Source of the DNA: an uncultured bacterium
GTDB taxonomy: Bacteria > Cyanobacteriota > Vampirovibrionia > Gastranaerophilales > Gastranaerophilaceae
Assembly (NCBI GenBank): GCA_900553895.1
Contig: USFB01000007.1
Location: forward strand, 1 to 64,000
Direction of reading: 5' to 3'
DNA length: 64,000 nt
A program made the position numbers and the translations under genes. Each line of letters starts with the position of its first letter. Position 1 is the stretch's first letter. Positions 35,291 to 42,983 of this stretch are shown one piece after another. The notes under the pieces were generated by a model. The model made no database searches. It worked only from the letters and a program-made list of their open reading frames with translations, and had not been told where the DNA came from.

Positions 35291-35443
35291 ACCGCTTCGC
35301 CCTCAGAGGGGAGAAGCTGCCCGGAGGGCTGATGAGGGTGGCATAGGTAAACTTAATGGTGCTTTTCTAAATTAAAAATTGAAAATGGACAATTGAAAAT
35401 TCTTTAAAACAATTTTCCATTTTCCACTTTCAATTTTCCATTG
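35291..35443. repeat. Repeats F and G after the pilus genes
   Basis: 35291-35341 has CGCCCTCAGAGGGGAGAAGC and GGGCTGATGAGGGTG (family F; compare 5932-6046). 35374-35443 has ATTGAAAATGGACAATTG and its complement TTTTCCATTTTCCACTTTC (family G; compare 29915-29947). A small GTAGGGTGCAATTTTTTGCA hairpin follows at 35451. No gene is present in 35202-35493. Confidence 0.75.
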
Positions 35444-35493
35444 AAGAAGGGTAGGGTGCAATTTTTTGCACCATTAACTTTAATTAACATAAA

Positions 35494-35676
35494 CTAACTT
35501 AATTTTGGTTTTCTTTCAACTTTTTTATCACTTTTTGTAATAATCAAACGATCTTTTTCAACTGTATATTGAACCATATCTTCTTCAGGATTCACGTCTA
35601 ATAAGCCAAGTATTGTTAAATTAATACTTAGAGCCCATCCGTTACCATTTCTCATTAATTTTCTATCAACTGTCAT
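35494..35676 (-). CDS. AbrB/MazE-like small DNA-binding protein
   Basis: 60 residues. The arrangement DRKLMRNGNGWALSINLTIL, then LLDVNPEEDMVQYTVEKDRL and IITKSDKK matches the swapped-hairpin AbrB/MazE fold, in which a GNG/GxS turn and a 'PGD'-like turn (here PEED) are typical. I chose the ATG at 35676, which follows AAGG at 8 bases; an earlier in-frame ATG would precede that site. No toxin gene lies downstream, so it is more likely a transcription regulator or an orphan antitoxin. Confidence 0.7.
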   Translation of the reverse strand: MTVDRKLMRNGNGWALSINLTILGLLDVNPEEDMVQYTVEKDRLIITKSDKKVERKPKLS

Positions 35677-35804
35677 ACATTTAACCTTACATATCACTTG
35701 ACAATATCATATATTTTGTATAAACTTATTTCTAATCTTACATAATATCGTTTAATGTATGTATATGCGACAGTATTTATTCATAACATTAGTTGGATAT
35801 GAAA

Positions 35805-35892
35805 AAGAGTATCCTTTTGATATCGGTTTGTTACCGTCTTAATTCCTTTAAAAGGATACAAAAGTGCGTATTAGCGCACTTCTTTTTTTGTC
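35805..35892 (+). ncRNA. Candidate small RNA with nested hairpins and terminator
   Basis: GTATCCTTTT (35809-35818) pairs with AAAAGGATAC (35850-35859); inside it CGGT/ACCG forms another small hairpin. Directly after comes AAGTGCG TATTA GCGCACTT with TCTTTTTTT, a rho-independent terminator on the plus strand. Both flanking protein genes run the other way, so this terminator would serve a rightward RNA. No protein is encoded. Confidence 0.4.
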
Positions 35893-35905
35893 AAAATCTT
35901 AACTG

Positions 35906-36226
35906 TTACACTAATCCAAAATAAAGCTTATTTAATTCTGCTAGCGTCATTGCGCCGGTTCTAGCGTATTCTAACTGTTGGGCTTGTTGTGATTCTTTGC
36001 TTGCTTCCAGTGGTTGTACTTTGAGCTCTTGTTTTTGTTCTTCATTTTGTTTAGTTTGTATTTTTTCGATTAATTCAGTTTTAGCTTGCTTGAGCTTTGA
36101 TACATCGGTATTTTTATTGCCACTGGGTGTAATTCCCATCTGCGTAAGCTCTTTTATAATCTTGAGGTATTCAGGATCTTGTTGATACGAATTATAAGAA
36201 CTTATTGCTCCAACTGCCATTACCAT
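35906..36226 (-). CDS. Small hypothetical protein, Gln/Lys-rich
   Basis: 106 residues starting MVMAVGAISSYNSYQQDPEY. The ATG at 36226 is set by GAGGAG placed 6 bases before it. The segment LKIIKELTQMGITPSGNKNT followed by VSKLKQAKTELIEKIQ suggests a helical protein with a short conserved turn (GITPSGN); the C-terminal third is Gln/Glu-rich and probably a coil (KQNEEQKQELK, ESQQAQQLEYA). No signal peptide or membrane helix. I do not recognise the family with confidence. Confidence 0.6.
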   Translation of the reverse strand: MVMAVGAISSYNSYQQDPEYLKIIKELTQMGITPSGNKNTDVSKLKQAKTELIEKIQTKQNEEQKQELKVQPLEASKESQQAQQLEYARTGAMTLAELNKLYFGLV

Positions 36227-36490
36227 ATTGAACTCCTCAACTGTAAAATTTTGTAACAAAGCTTATATATTGTTTAATTCCACCAATTAGATGATTTATA
36301 ACGCTAATATATAAATATCTTTACAAATGTTCATAAACGAGTTAAAATGGAGTATAATCAGTTAATATTTTGTTACAAACTAGCAATTAAATTTGTCTTG
36401 AGTTTTTATTTAAAATATAATGTAAGGGTGTAACAAATTATTATAACCCAATAAAAATATACATAGAAAGAAATTAGGAATTCTGAAATT

Positions 36491-38263
36491 ATGAAGAAAC
36501 AAATAAGTTATTTGCTTACTGTCTTATGCCTGCTTGCAGCCAGTAAAACATTTGCGAACGACCTTTTACCCGCTAATGTAAGAGCCGAATTTGAACGCCA
36601 AGGCTCTGGTGGTATGTATAATACTTTAGACGATTTAAACTCGAAACATTATCAAATTGATAAGAGTTATATTCAGTCTTTTGACGATGTAACAAAAGAT
36701 GAGCAGATTTATGATGCTTCTATTGAAGAAAATTTGCAAAGAGAAGGTATGATTTATAACCCCCACTTCTTGTTGCAAAAAATCAATTTTGAAGGCAATA
36801 CAAAGATTTCTTCAGATGAACTTGAAAAATTAGGTTTGGAAGTTCTTGGCGAAGATGTTTATTTTGATGAATTATTAGAAGTTTGCCAAAAGGTAACAAA
36901 TTTATATAGAGCTAAAGGTTATTTAACATCTTATGCAACAGTGCCACCTCAAAGAATTGTGGATGGTGTTGCAACAATCAGAATTGTTGAAAGTAAAGTT
37001 GGTGAGCTTAATATTGATGGTGAAAAATGGACTCGTGAATGGTATTTAAGACATATCATCATGGGTAAAGCAGGTTTAAGAGAAGGCGATGTATTTAATG
37101 CTAAAAACCTTCAAAGAGCAATGAAAGAAATTAATAGGGAAGATTATGTTCAAGTTCAAACAGAAGTTGAGCGACAACAAGAGGGTGATGAAAACACTGC
37201 AATTACTTTAAATGTTAGAGACAGATTCCCTGTAAACTTGAATTTTTCTTATGATGACTATGGTCGTTCATATACAGGTGCTCAAAGAGTTTCATTCCTT
37301 GTTGGAATGGACAATTTAACCGGTTTGGGTGATAAAATTTACGGTGGCACTATCTTATCATCAGGTGCAACCGGTTGGATGGCAGGTTATTCACTTCCTG
37401 TTTCATCCTATGGAACAAGGTTATCATTCGACTTTTCAGATTCACACGTAAGACTAGGTGGACCTTATAAGTCTGCAGATGTTAAAGGTAACGCTCAAAG
37501 TTATTTCTTTAAATTAACTCAACCAATTATTCAAACAGCAAAATCTGATTTAATTTTCTATACAGGTTATGATTATGTAAACGCTAATACGTCTGCATAT
37601 AACAATACAAATAATCCAGTAAGATTAGCTGATTATAACTTGAATGTATGGCGTTCAGGTTTATATGGTATGACTGACGATAACTATGGTCGTTGGTTAG
37701 GAAATGTGGGCGTTGACTTCGGTATGGGAGGTGACGGTCACGGTGCTATACAAGATACGACATTCTTCAAGGTTACAGCAGGTGCAACTCGTGTACAAAG
37801 ATTATTTGCAAGAAGTATGGGTATCGTGAGAGTAAACGGTCAATACTCACCTGATAAATTGTTCGCAGCAGAACAAATGCAAATGGGTGGTCCTTATACA
37901 TTAAGAGGTTATCAACCTGCTGAATTAATCGGCGATTATGGTGTTACAGGTACAGTTGAATACAGATTCCCTGTTCCTTACTTGTACAAGTTAATGCCAA
38001 AAGTTGATGAAAGACTTAAACTTGCAATCTTCTATGATTGGGGTTGGTTGGGTGAAAACGGTAATATTTACAATTACCCTCAAACCTTCTTACATTCAGT
38101 TGGCTTCGGTACATACATTAACTTTACAGATTGGTTGACGGCTCAAATCGGTGTAGGCTTCCCACTTACTCGTTCTTATTCAGAAAGCACTGCAAGATTC
38201 TACTTTAGTATAAATTCTGACCTAGATAGATTAATTCCGTTGAGAAATCCTGAAAAGTTATAA
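36491..38263 (+). CDS. TpsB/FhaC/ShlB-family outer-membrane transporter (two-partner secretion type)
   Basis: 590 residues with a signal peptide (MKKQISYLLTVLCLLAASKTFA). A plug-like linker is followed by two POTRA domains (first from about 93, LLQKINFEGNTKISSDELEK; second from about 173, VGELNIDGEKWTREWYLRH). The rest is a 16-strand barrel: LNFSYDDYGRSYTGAQR begins it, and the barrel motif with LRGY (about 471-474, MGGPYTLRGYQ) is the conserved Omp85/TpsB tip. The end is FYFSINSDLDRLIPL. Its exported partner (TpsA, filamentous-haemagglutinin type) is not encoded nearby. This gene is direct evidence of an outer membrane. It ends at a terminator shared with the convergent GH77-like gene. Confidence 0.9.
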   Translation: MKKQISYLLTVLCLLAASKTFANDLLPANVRAEFERQGSGGMYNTLDDLNSKHYQIDKSYIQSFDDVTKDEQIYDASIEENLQREGMIYNPHFLLQKINFEGNTKISSDELEKLGLEVLGEDVYFDELLEVCQKVTNLYRAKGYLTSYATVPPQRIVDGVATIRIVESKVGELNIDGEKWTREWYLRHIIMGKAGLREGDVFNAKNLQRAMKEINREDYVQVQTEVERQQEGDENTAITLNVRDRFPVNLNFSYDDYGRSYTGAQRVSFLVGMDNLTGLGDKIYGGTILSSGATGWMAGYSLPVSSYGTRLSFDFSDSHVRLGGPYKSADVKGNAQSYFFKLTQPIIQTAKSDLIFYTGYDYVNANTSAYNNTNNPVRLADYNLNVWRSGLYGMTDDNYGRWLGNVGVDFGMGGDGHGAIQDTTFFKVTAGATRVQRLFARSMGIVRVNGQYSPDKLFAAEQMQMGGPYTLRGYQPAELIGDYGVTGTVEYRFPVPYLYKLMPKVDERLKLAIFYDWGWLGENGNIYNYPQTFLHSVGFGTYINFTDWLTAQIGVGFPLTRSYSESTARFYFSINSDLDRLIPLRNPEKL

Positions 38264-38280
38264 AATATAAATTTAAGATA

Positions 38281-38319
38281 CAACAAAAAAGACTCTTTTC
38301 TAAAGAGTCTTTTTTGTTG
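38281..38319. terminator. Bidirectional terminator between the TpsB and GH77-like genes
   Basis: CAACAAAAAAGACTCTTT and AAAGAGTCTTTTTTGTTG pair around TCTA; both strands present T-runs. Confidence 0.9.
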
Positions 38320-38335
38320 TAAGTACAAACTTTTA

Positions 38336-40036
38336 TTATACTGAATTGTGTGAAAATTTCTTATTTAAAACTACAAGTCCTGCGCTTATTAACACTCCTA
38401 AACCGAAAGAGATTGCGATAATCTTTTTGTGCGCCCCTTTTTTACTTCCCAGAATTTTTCTGTATTTTACAATTTTTCTAAACAATTCAGGCTCTTCTCT
38501 ATCTAAACCTTTTGCTTTGAATGTTTTTTCCAAAGCATCCATCGGATTAAATCCCTTACCTTCTTCTAACGCTTTAAAATAATCATTTTCAAAATTTGAA
38601 GAAATTTTGTCAGTTGGATTTGCGAGCGCATCTTTGAAATACAGCATATTATTATATGCCATCATAGGTTCCGCAAATTTTGCTTTTACAAATTCTTTCT
38701 CGTCTTTTAGTTTTTTTAATGGAATACCGAGAATTTTGCTTAATTCTTCGGCTTGTTTTTCGTCGTATTTTATCGGTTTCGAATCATGATTTGTAACACC
38801 GATAACAAAATTTTCACCCTTCCAGCCTCTTTCCAAAAAGTTTTTGTTTGAGCCCCAATTTTCGGATAACCAATCTGAAGTGTAGATTTTTACTCTATTA
38901 TCAATGTAAGGTTTTAATTTTTCACCATCATAAATGTTGAAATCCTCCGCAGATGCGACAAATTCATGCATTATGCTTTTTAAATCAAAATCATTGCCTT
39001 TTACTTTTTTGATTTCATCATCAATGAGATTTAGATATTTATCTCCATAATCTTTGTTAAGAGGTTTTACATAAACCCAAGAGGCATCAATCCTCAGCCC
39101 GTCAAAATGTTTTGCATAAAAATTTACTTTTTCTCTCAAAAGTTTTTCGGCATCTGTTGAATCTAAATCAAGCGCAGGCAAATCCCATTTTAAGGATTTA
39201 TTTTGCAAAAAAGCTTTCGGATGTGACCAAACTTCATCGTAAGAAAAACCGCAAAGCATATCGCCATCCAACTTTAAACCTTTTTGATTAAGTTTTTCTT
39301 TCGCGTTCTTTAAATCCTTTTCGGCTAAAAATTGTTTGAATTTATAAAAGTCAATTTCTTTATTTTTTTGTTTATAAATTTCAGCAATTCTTTTATCGCG
39401 TTCAGCTGGTGGTAATGAATACAGTTTTTTGTCAACTTCATTCCATTCTTTGTAATCGTGTGTGTGATTAATTTCTCTTAAAACTCTATATAACGCTTTT
39501 GGCTCTAATCTTTTGCTATTTTGAGCTTTAAAATCAGTAAATTCAATATTATTTTTTTCTCTTTCATAAACTCTCTTCAAAATTTCTTCTTGTTTTGACA
39601 TTTCATCTACAATATTAGAATAATTTATAACATTTTTATTACCATTTGCTTTTACAATTTCATTAAATTCTTCTTCAGTGCAATGCGATTTTATATCAAT
39701 CATATGGTTTCCCAATTCCATTGAGGTTCCGGAATAAATTGGATATTGCCCTTTATGATTATGATACTGCCCTGTTGGTTGAATTTGAATTTCATTAATT
39801 CCCCAATATTGTTTTGCGAAATTAAAGAATTTTGTACTATCTCTTTGATTAAGTGAACCTACGCCAGTATTATTTTGTGCATCTTGTGGAAGTGATGATG
39901 TCGGCACAATAAGAATCGATTTCCCCGAGTTTCCGATTTTTTCTTTTGCTTGATTTAAGACAGCAGAATATTCTCCTTCTTCTTTGGGTCTAAGGCGACG
40001 TTGAAAATTAATTGTGCTATTAATTTTTATATCCAT
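38336..40036 (-). CDS. Divergent 4-alpha-glucanotransferase-like (GH77) protein with C-terminal membrane anchor
   Basis: 566 residues. Parts of the MalQ fold are visible: GVGSLNQRDSTKFFNFAKQY and WGINEIQIQPTG near residue 60-90, YPIYSGTSMELGNHMIDI, then LDGDMLCGFSYDEVWSHP, FDGLRIDASWVYVKPL (nucleophile-region Asp) and IMHEFVASAED (acid/base-region Glu), and VIGVTNHDSKPI. The match is recognisable but loose, so activity is doubtful. The start is MDIKINSTINFQRRLRP and the end is a single helix (IIAISFGLGVLISAGLVVL) followed by NKKF, so the protein looks tail-anchored. Normal MalQ is soluble. It might be an inactive or retargeted glucan-binding protein. Confidence 0.65.
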   Translation of the reverse strand: MDIKINSTINFQRRLRPKEEGEYSAVLNQAKEKIGNSGKSILIVPTSSLPQDAQNNTGVGSLNQRDSTKFFNFAKQYWGINEIQIQPTGQYHNHKGQYPIYSGTSMELGNHMIDIKSHCTEEEFNEIVKANGNKNVINYSNIVDEMSKQEEILKRVYEREKNNIEFTDFKAQNSKRLEPKALYRVLREINHTHDYKEWNEVDKKLYSLPPAERDKRIAEIYKQKNKEIDFYKFKQFLAEKDLKNAKEKLNQKGLKLDGDMLCGFSYDEVWSHPKAFLQNKSLKWDLPALDLDSTDAEKLLREKVNFYAKHFDGLRIDASWVYVKPLNKDYGDKYLNLIDDEIKKVKGNDFDLKSIMHEFVASAEDFNIYDGEKLKPYIDNRVKIYTSDWLSENWGSNKNFLERGWKGENFVIGVTNHDSKPIKYDEKQAEELSKILGIPLKKLKDEKEFVKAKFAEPMMAYNNMLYFKDALANPTDKISSNFENDYFKALEEGKGFNPMDALEKTFKAKGLDREEPELFRKIVKYRKILGSKKGAHKKIIAISFGLGVLISAGLVVLNKKFSHNSV

Positions 40037-40111
40037 AATTACACACTTCTATATATATTAAACCAAAAGAATACAAAAAATTGCGCTTATATTTAGAAGT
40101 ATTAAGATATT

Positions 40112-40528
40112 GGTCGGTTTAGATTATTCAACAACTTATGTAATAAATCTATTCAAAGGCGGTGCAACCACCAAAGGAATTAAATAAAATGTTTATAATT
40201 CTTGGTTAAAATCTGTTGGAAAGTCCGCAAAAGACGTTAAGGGTATAACAGTCGCAGAAGTAAAAGAAATTTACTTTAGAAGATATTGGATGGTAATACT
40301 ATTAGTAAAAAATTTGCCGTAGCTTCTTTTGATTCGGCAGTAAACCATGACATGGGTAAAGTTGGCGACGTTTTAAAAGGTGCCAAATGTAATGATATAA
40401 ATTTATTTTTTATTGCAAGAACCCGTTACTATAACGACTTAGTAACCGCTCGACCAGTAAATATAAAATATTTGCATGGTTGGTTGAATAGGGTTTCTGC
40501 GTTGTTTGATTTTATCGGAAAACTTTAA
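40112..40528 (+). pseudogene. Remnant of a GH108 (secretion-activator/lysozyme-like) muramidase
   Basis: Three frames in order still spell the family: FKGGATTKGIK (then TAA) matches the GGAT-KGI motif of GH108; a second frame gives YNSWLKSVGKSAKDVKGI and VAEVKEIYFRRYW; a third gives KKFAVASFDSAVNHDMGK onward, RYYNDLV and LHGWLNRVSALFDF, like the C-terminal peptidoglycan-binding part. Stops and at least two frameshifts show it is dead. The N-terminal catalytic Glu region is not recognisable. Such genes come from phage lysis cassettes, so this is probably a prophage trace. It ends at a terminator. Confidence 0.75.
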
Positions 40529-40557
40529 ACTTTCTTTTAGGCCAAAATGTATTTTTT

Positions 40558-40583
40558 AGCCAGGATAAAACCTGGCTTTTTTT
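40558..40583 (+). terminator. Rho-independent terminator
   Basis: AGCCAGG ATAAAA CCTGGCT followed by seven T. Confidence 0.9.
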
Positions 40584-40688
40584 ATGCAAAAATCAAAACT
40601 TCCCCACTTGTTACTTTTAAATTCTTGTAAGTTCTTATAATCACGAGTGGGAAAATAGTGGGGAAGAATTAAAAAATTGCATTAAAAA

Positions 40689-40716
40689 AGGCTTTTGAAA
40701 AATCTTCAAAAGCCTT
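40689..40716 (-). terminator. Terminator after the initiator tRNA (minus strand)
   Basis: AAGGCTTTTGAA and TTCAAAAGCCTT pair around a 5-base loop; read leftwards it is followed by TTTTTTAAT, ten bases after the tRNA 3' end. Confidence 0.88.
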
Positions 40717-40725
40717 GTATTAACT

Positions 40726-40919
<194 letters not shown>

Positions 40920-41452
40920 GTGAGTAAAATACCCTCAACATCTATATTATGCTCCGTAAAAAATAAAAATCAAGTACTTTGATTTTTTATTTTAAAAACA
41001 TCGCTTGGTTGCTCGCAATAAATTGTATTACAGGGCTTGTTAAGCGCAAGCCTTTCAACCTCTGCTCGCAATCTGCTTTTCTTTGCTTAAAAATTCCTAC
41101 CTAAATAATTTAGAATGAGAATTCTTTCTGGCGAATGATGCAATGTCTATTGGTTGTGAGGTATGAAGTTACCGAGAAAATATTTTAGTAATTTGATGCT
41201 AAAACAATTCTGCAAATTGTTTTTAATAATGTTGGATTATTTTTTTAGAAACTCGTAAACTTTTGTAACTTCTTTTTCCCTGTACCTCTTGCTTTTCCGC
41301 TGTCTTTATATTAATATCATCATGTCAGAAAACAACCCACATTTGAATATACCGTAAATGCCTTTAAATAGGCGTTTTGTTGTTTGGATATTTGAATGTC
41401 TATAAAATTATAAAACCGAAATGTAAAACAATTTAAGAAAGGTATTATTAAA
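40920..41452. other. Intergenic region and leader of rpsE
   Basis: No protein gene is seen. It contains CTTGTTAAGCGCAAG (small hairpin near 41036), a TTTTACGGAG-like AT-rich tract, and AAATGCCT/AGGCGTTT (41355-41377) followed by T-rich sequence, which could be a leader attenuator of the ribosomal-protein operon. The gene normally before rpsE (rplR) is not here. Confidence 0.5.
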
Positions 41453-42085
41453 ATGACAGAAGAAAAAATCGAATCTCAAGTTGAGGAAACTGTTGTAGAA
41501 GAAACTACTGCAACTGAAACAGTAGCAGAAGAAAACGTAGAACAGCTTCCTGCAAAAAGACAACGCAACAGAAAGAAAAGAGTTGAAACTCAAGAATCTA
41601 AGCCTGAATCTGAATGGACAGAACAAGTTGTTCAAATCAGACGTGTAACAAAAGTTGTTAAGGGCGGTAAAAAATTGAGCTTCAGAGCTATCGTTATCGT
41701 TGGTAACAAAAAAGGACAAGTTGGTGTTGGTTGTGCTAAGGCAGCTGAAGTTATCATCGCTATCCAAAAAGCTATTGCTGATGGTAGAAAAAATCTTATC
41801 ACAGTGCCTATTTTCAAAACAACTATTCCACACCCAATCACAGGTCGTTCAGGTGCTGGTGCTGTAATGTTAAGACCAGCTTCTCAAGGTACAGGTATTA
41901 TTGCAGGTGGTGCAGTTCGTTCAGTTCTTGAACTTGCAGGTATTGAAAACATTCTTTCAAAATCTTTAGGTTCAAAATCACCTCTTAACGCTGCTAACGC
42001 TACTTTAGAAGCTCTTAAATCTTTAAGACCATTCTCTGAAGTTGCTAAAAAACGTGGCTTGACAATGGCTGAATTATTAAACTAG
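41453..42085 (+). CDS. rpsE: Ribosomal protein S5 (uS5) with acidic N-terminal extension
   Basis: 210 residues. The first 55 residues are an extra tail, first acidic (TEEKIESQVEETVVEETTAT) then basic (PAKRQRNRKKRV). From about 56 the normal S5 follows: VQIRRVTKVVKGGKKLSFRA, IVGNKKGQVGVGCAKAAEV, IPHPITGRSGAGAVMLRPAS and the GTGIIAGGAVRSVLELAGI block. S5 helps decode accurately and shapes the mRNA entry. It is the first gene of a spc-operon tail (rpsE-rpmD-rplO-secY); a family E repeat separates it from rpmD. The start is behind AAGAAAGG. Confidence 0.97.
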   Translation: MTEEKIESQVEETVVEETTATETVAEENVEQLPAKRQRNRKKRVETQESKPESEWTEQVVQIRRVTKVVKGGKKLSFRAIVIVGNKKGQVGVGCAKAAEVIIAIQKAIADGRKNLITVPIFKTTIPHPITGRSGAGAVMLRPASQGTGIIAGGAVRSVLELAGIENILSKSLGSKSPLNAANATLEALKSLRPFSEVAKKRGLTMAELLN

Positions 42086-42130
42086 TCGGCTATTTTCATT
42101 CAGATTTGAAATGAAATAATAATAGTAGAA

Positions 42131-42200
42131 CGTAGGGTGGGAAAAGCGTTCTAGCAAAATTAAATTTTAAACAATGAAATTGAAATAAGCGTTCCCACCG
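42131..42200. repeat. Family E repeat with inserted spacer between rpsE and rpmD
   Basis: CGTAGGGTGGGAAAAGCG at the left and GCGTTCCCACCG at the right are the usual hairpin arms, but about 35 AT-rich bases separate them. Confidence 0.7.
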
Positions 42201-42231
42201 ATAAAAAAATAAGATTAAAAAGGAAATAACA

Positions 42232-42411
42232 ATGGCAAAACAAATAAAAATCAAACTTGTAAGAAGTTTAATCGGATGCTCTGACGCTCAACGTAGAGTT
42301 GCTCAAGCTTTGGGTCTTAAAAAAACTGACCAAGTTGTTGAACACCAAGACAGTGCAACAATCATGGGTATGGTTAACAAGATTTCTCATCTTGTAGAAG
42401 TGGTTGACTAG
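42232..42411 (+). CDS. rpmD: Ribosomal protein L30 (uL30)
   Basis: A 59-residue protein: MAKQIKIKLVRSLIGCSDAQ, RRVAQALGLKKTDQVVEHQD and SATIMGMVNKISHLVEVVD. The KLVRSLIG start, ALGL-K core and GM--KI-HLV end are those of bacterial L30. It lies in the expected place between rpsE and rplO and has AAAAAGGA before the ATG. Confidence 0.95.
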   Translation: MAKQIKIKLVRSLIGCSDAQRRVAQALGLKKTDQVVEHQDSATIMGMVNKISHLVEVVD

Positions 42412-42492
42412 AGTTTAGAAGTTTAGAGGTTTAGAAGTTTATAAGAAATTTAAAACTTCTCCTCAACTACTCAACTTATAAACTCTTCAACA
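42412..42492. repeat. AT-rich palindromic repeat, family H, between rpmD and rplO
   Basis: GAGTTTAGAAGTTTAGAGG and its complement-like right half (CTTCTCCTCAACTACTCAAC, TTATAAACTC) form an imperfect long palindrome, like 23727-23800. Confidence 0.7.
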
Positions 42493-42533
42493 GATATTAT
42501 AAGTAAAAAAGTTATTTAAAAGAGGACATAAAA

Positions 42534-42983
42534 ATGACAAACATAACATTAGAAGATTTAAGACCAGCTGAAGGTTCAACTGGCAAATCAAAAAGAGTAG
42601 GACGTGGTCGTTCTTCAGGACACGGTAAAACATCTTGCCGCGGTCATAACGGTGAAGGACAACGTTCAGGCAGAACTGCTAAAAGAGGTTTTGAAGGTGG
42701 TCAAATGCCAGCTTACAGAAGATTACCTAAGTTGAAAGGTTTCCAAATCATCAACCAACGTAATTATGCTCAAATTAACGTTGGCAGATTAGCTGATTTA
42801 GAAATTACTGAAATTTCTTTGGAATCTTTGAAAGAAATTAGAAAAGCTCATCCTTCTTGCGATGGTTTAAGAATTTTGGGTAACGGTGAAATCAAGAAAG
42901 CTATCACTGTTAAGGCTAACTATGTAACTCCATCAGCAAAAGAAAAAATCGAAGCAGCAGGCGGAAAGGTTGAATTAGTATAA
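42534..42983 (+). CDS. rplO: Ribosomal protein L15 (uL15)
   Basis: 149 residues. The Gly/Arg-rich start RVGRGRSSGHGKTSCRGHNG and KRGFEGGQMPAYRRLPKLKG are diagnostic; the C-terminal half is the usual globular domain (INVGRLADLEITEISLESL, KAITVKANYVTPSAKEKIEA). L15 joins the large subunit late in assembly. The stop overlaps the start of secY by one base (TAATG), so secY is coupled to it. Confidence 0.97.
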   Translation: MTNITLEDLRPAEGSTGKSKRVGRGRSSGHGKTSCRGHNGEGQRSGRTAKRGFEGGQMPAYRRLPKLKGFQIINQRNYAQINVGRLADLEITEISLESLKEIRKAHPSCDGLRILGNGEIKKAITVKANYVTPSAKEKIEAAGGKVELV

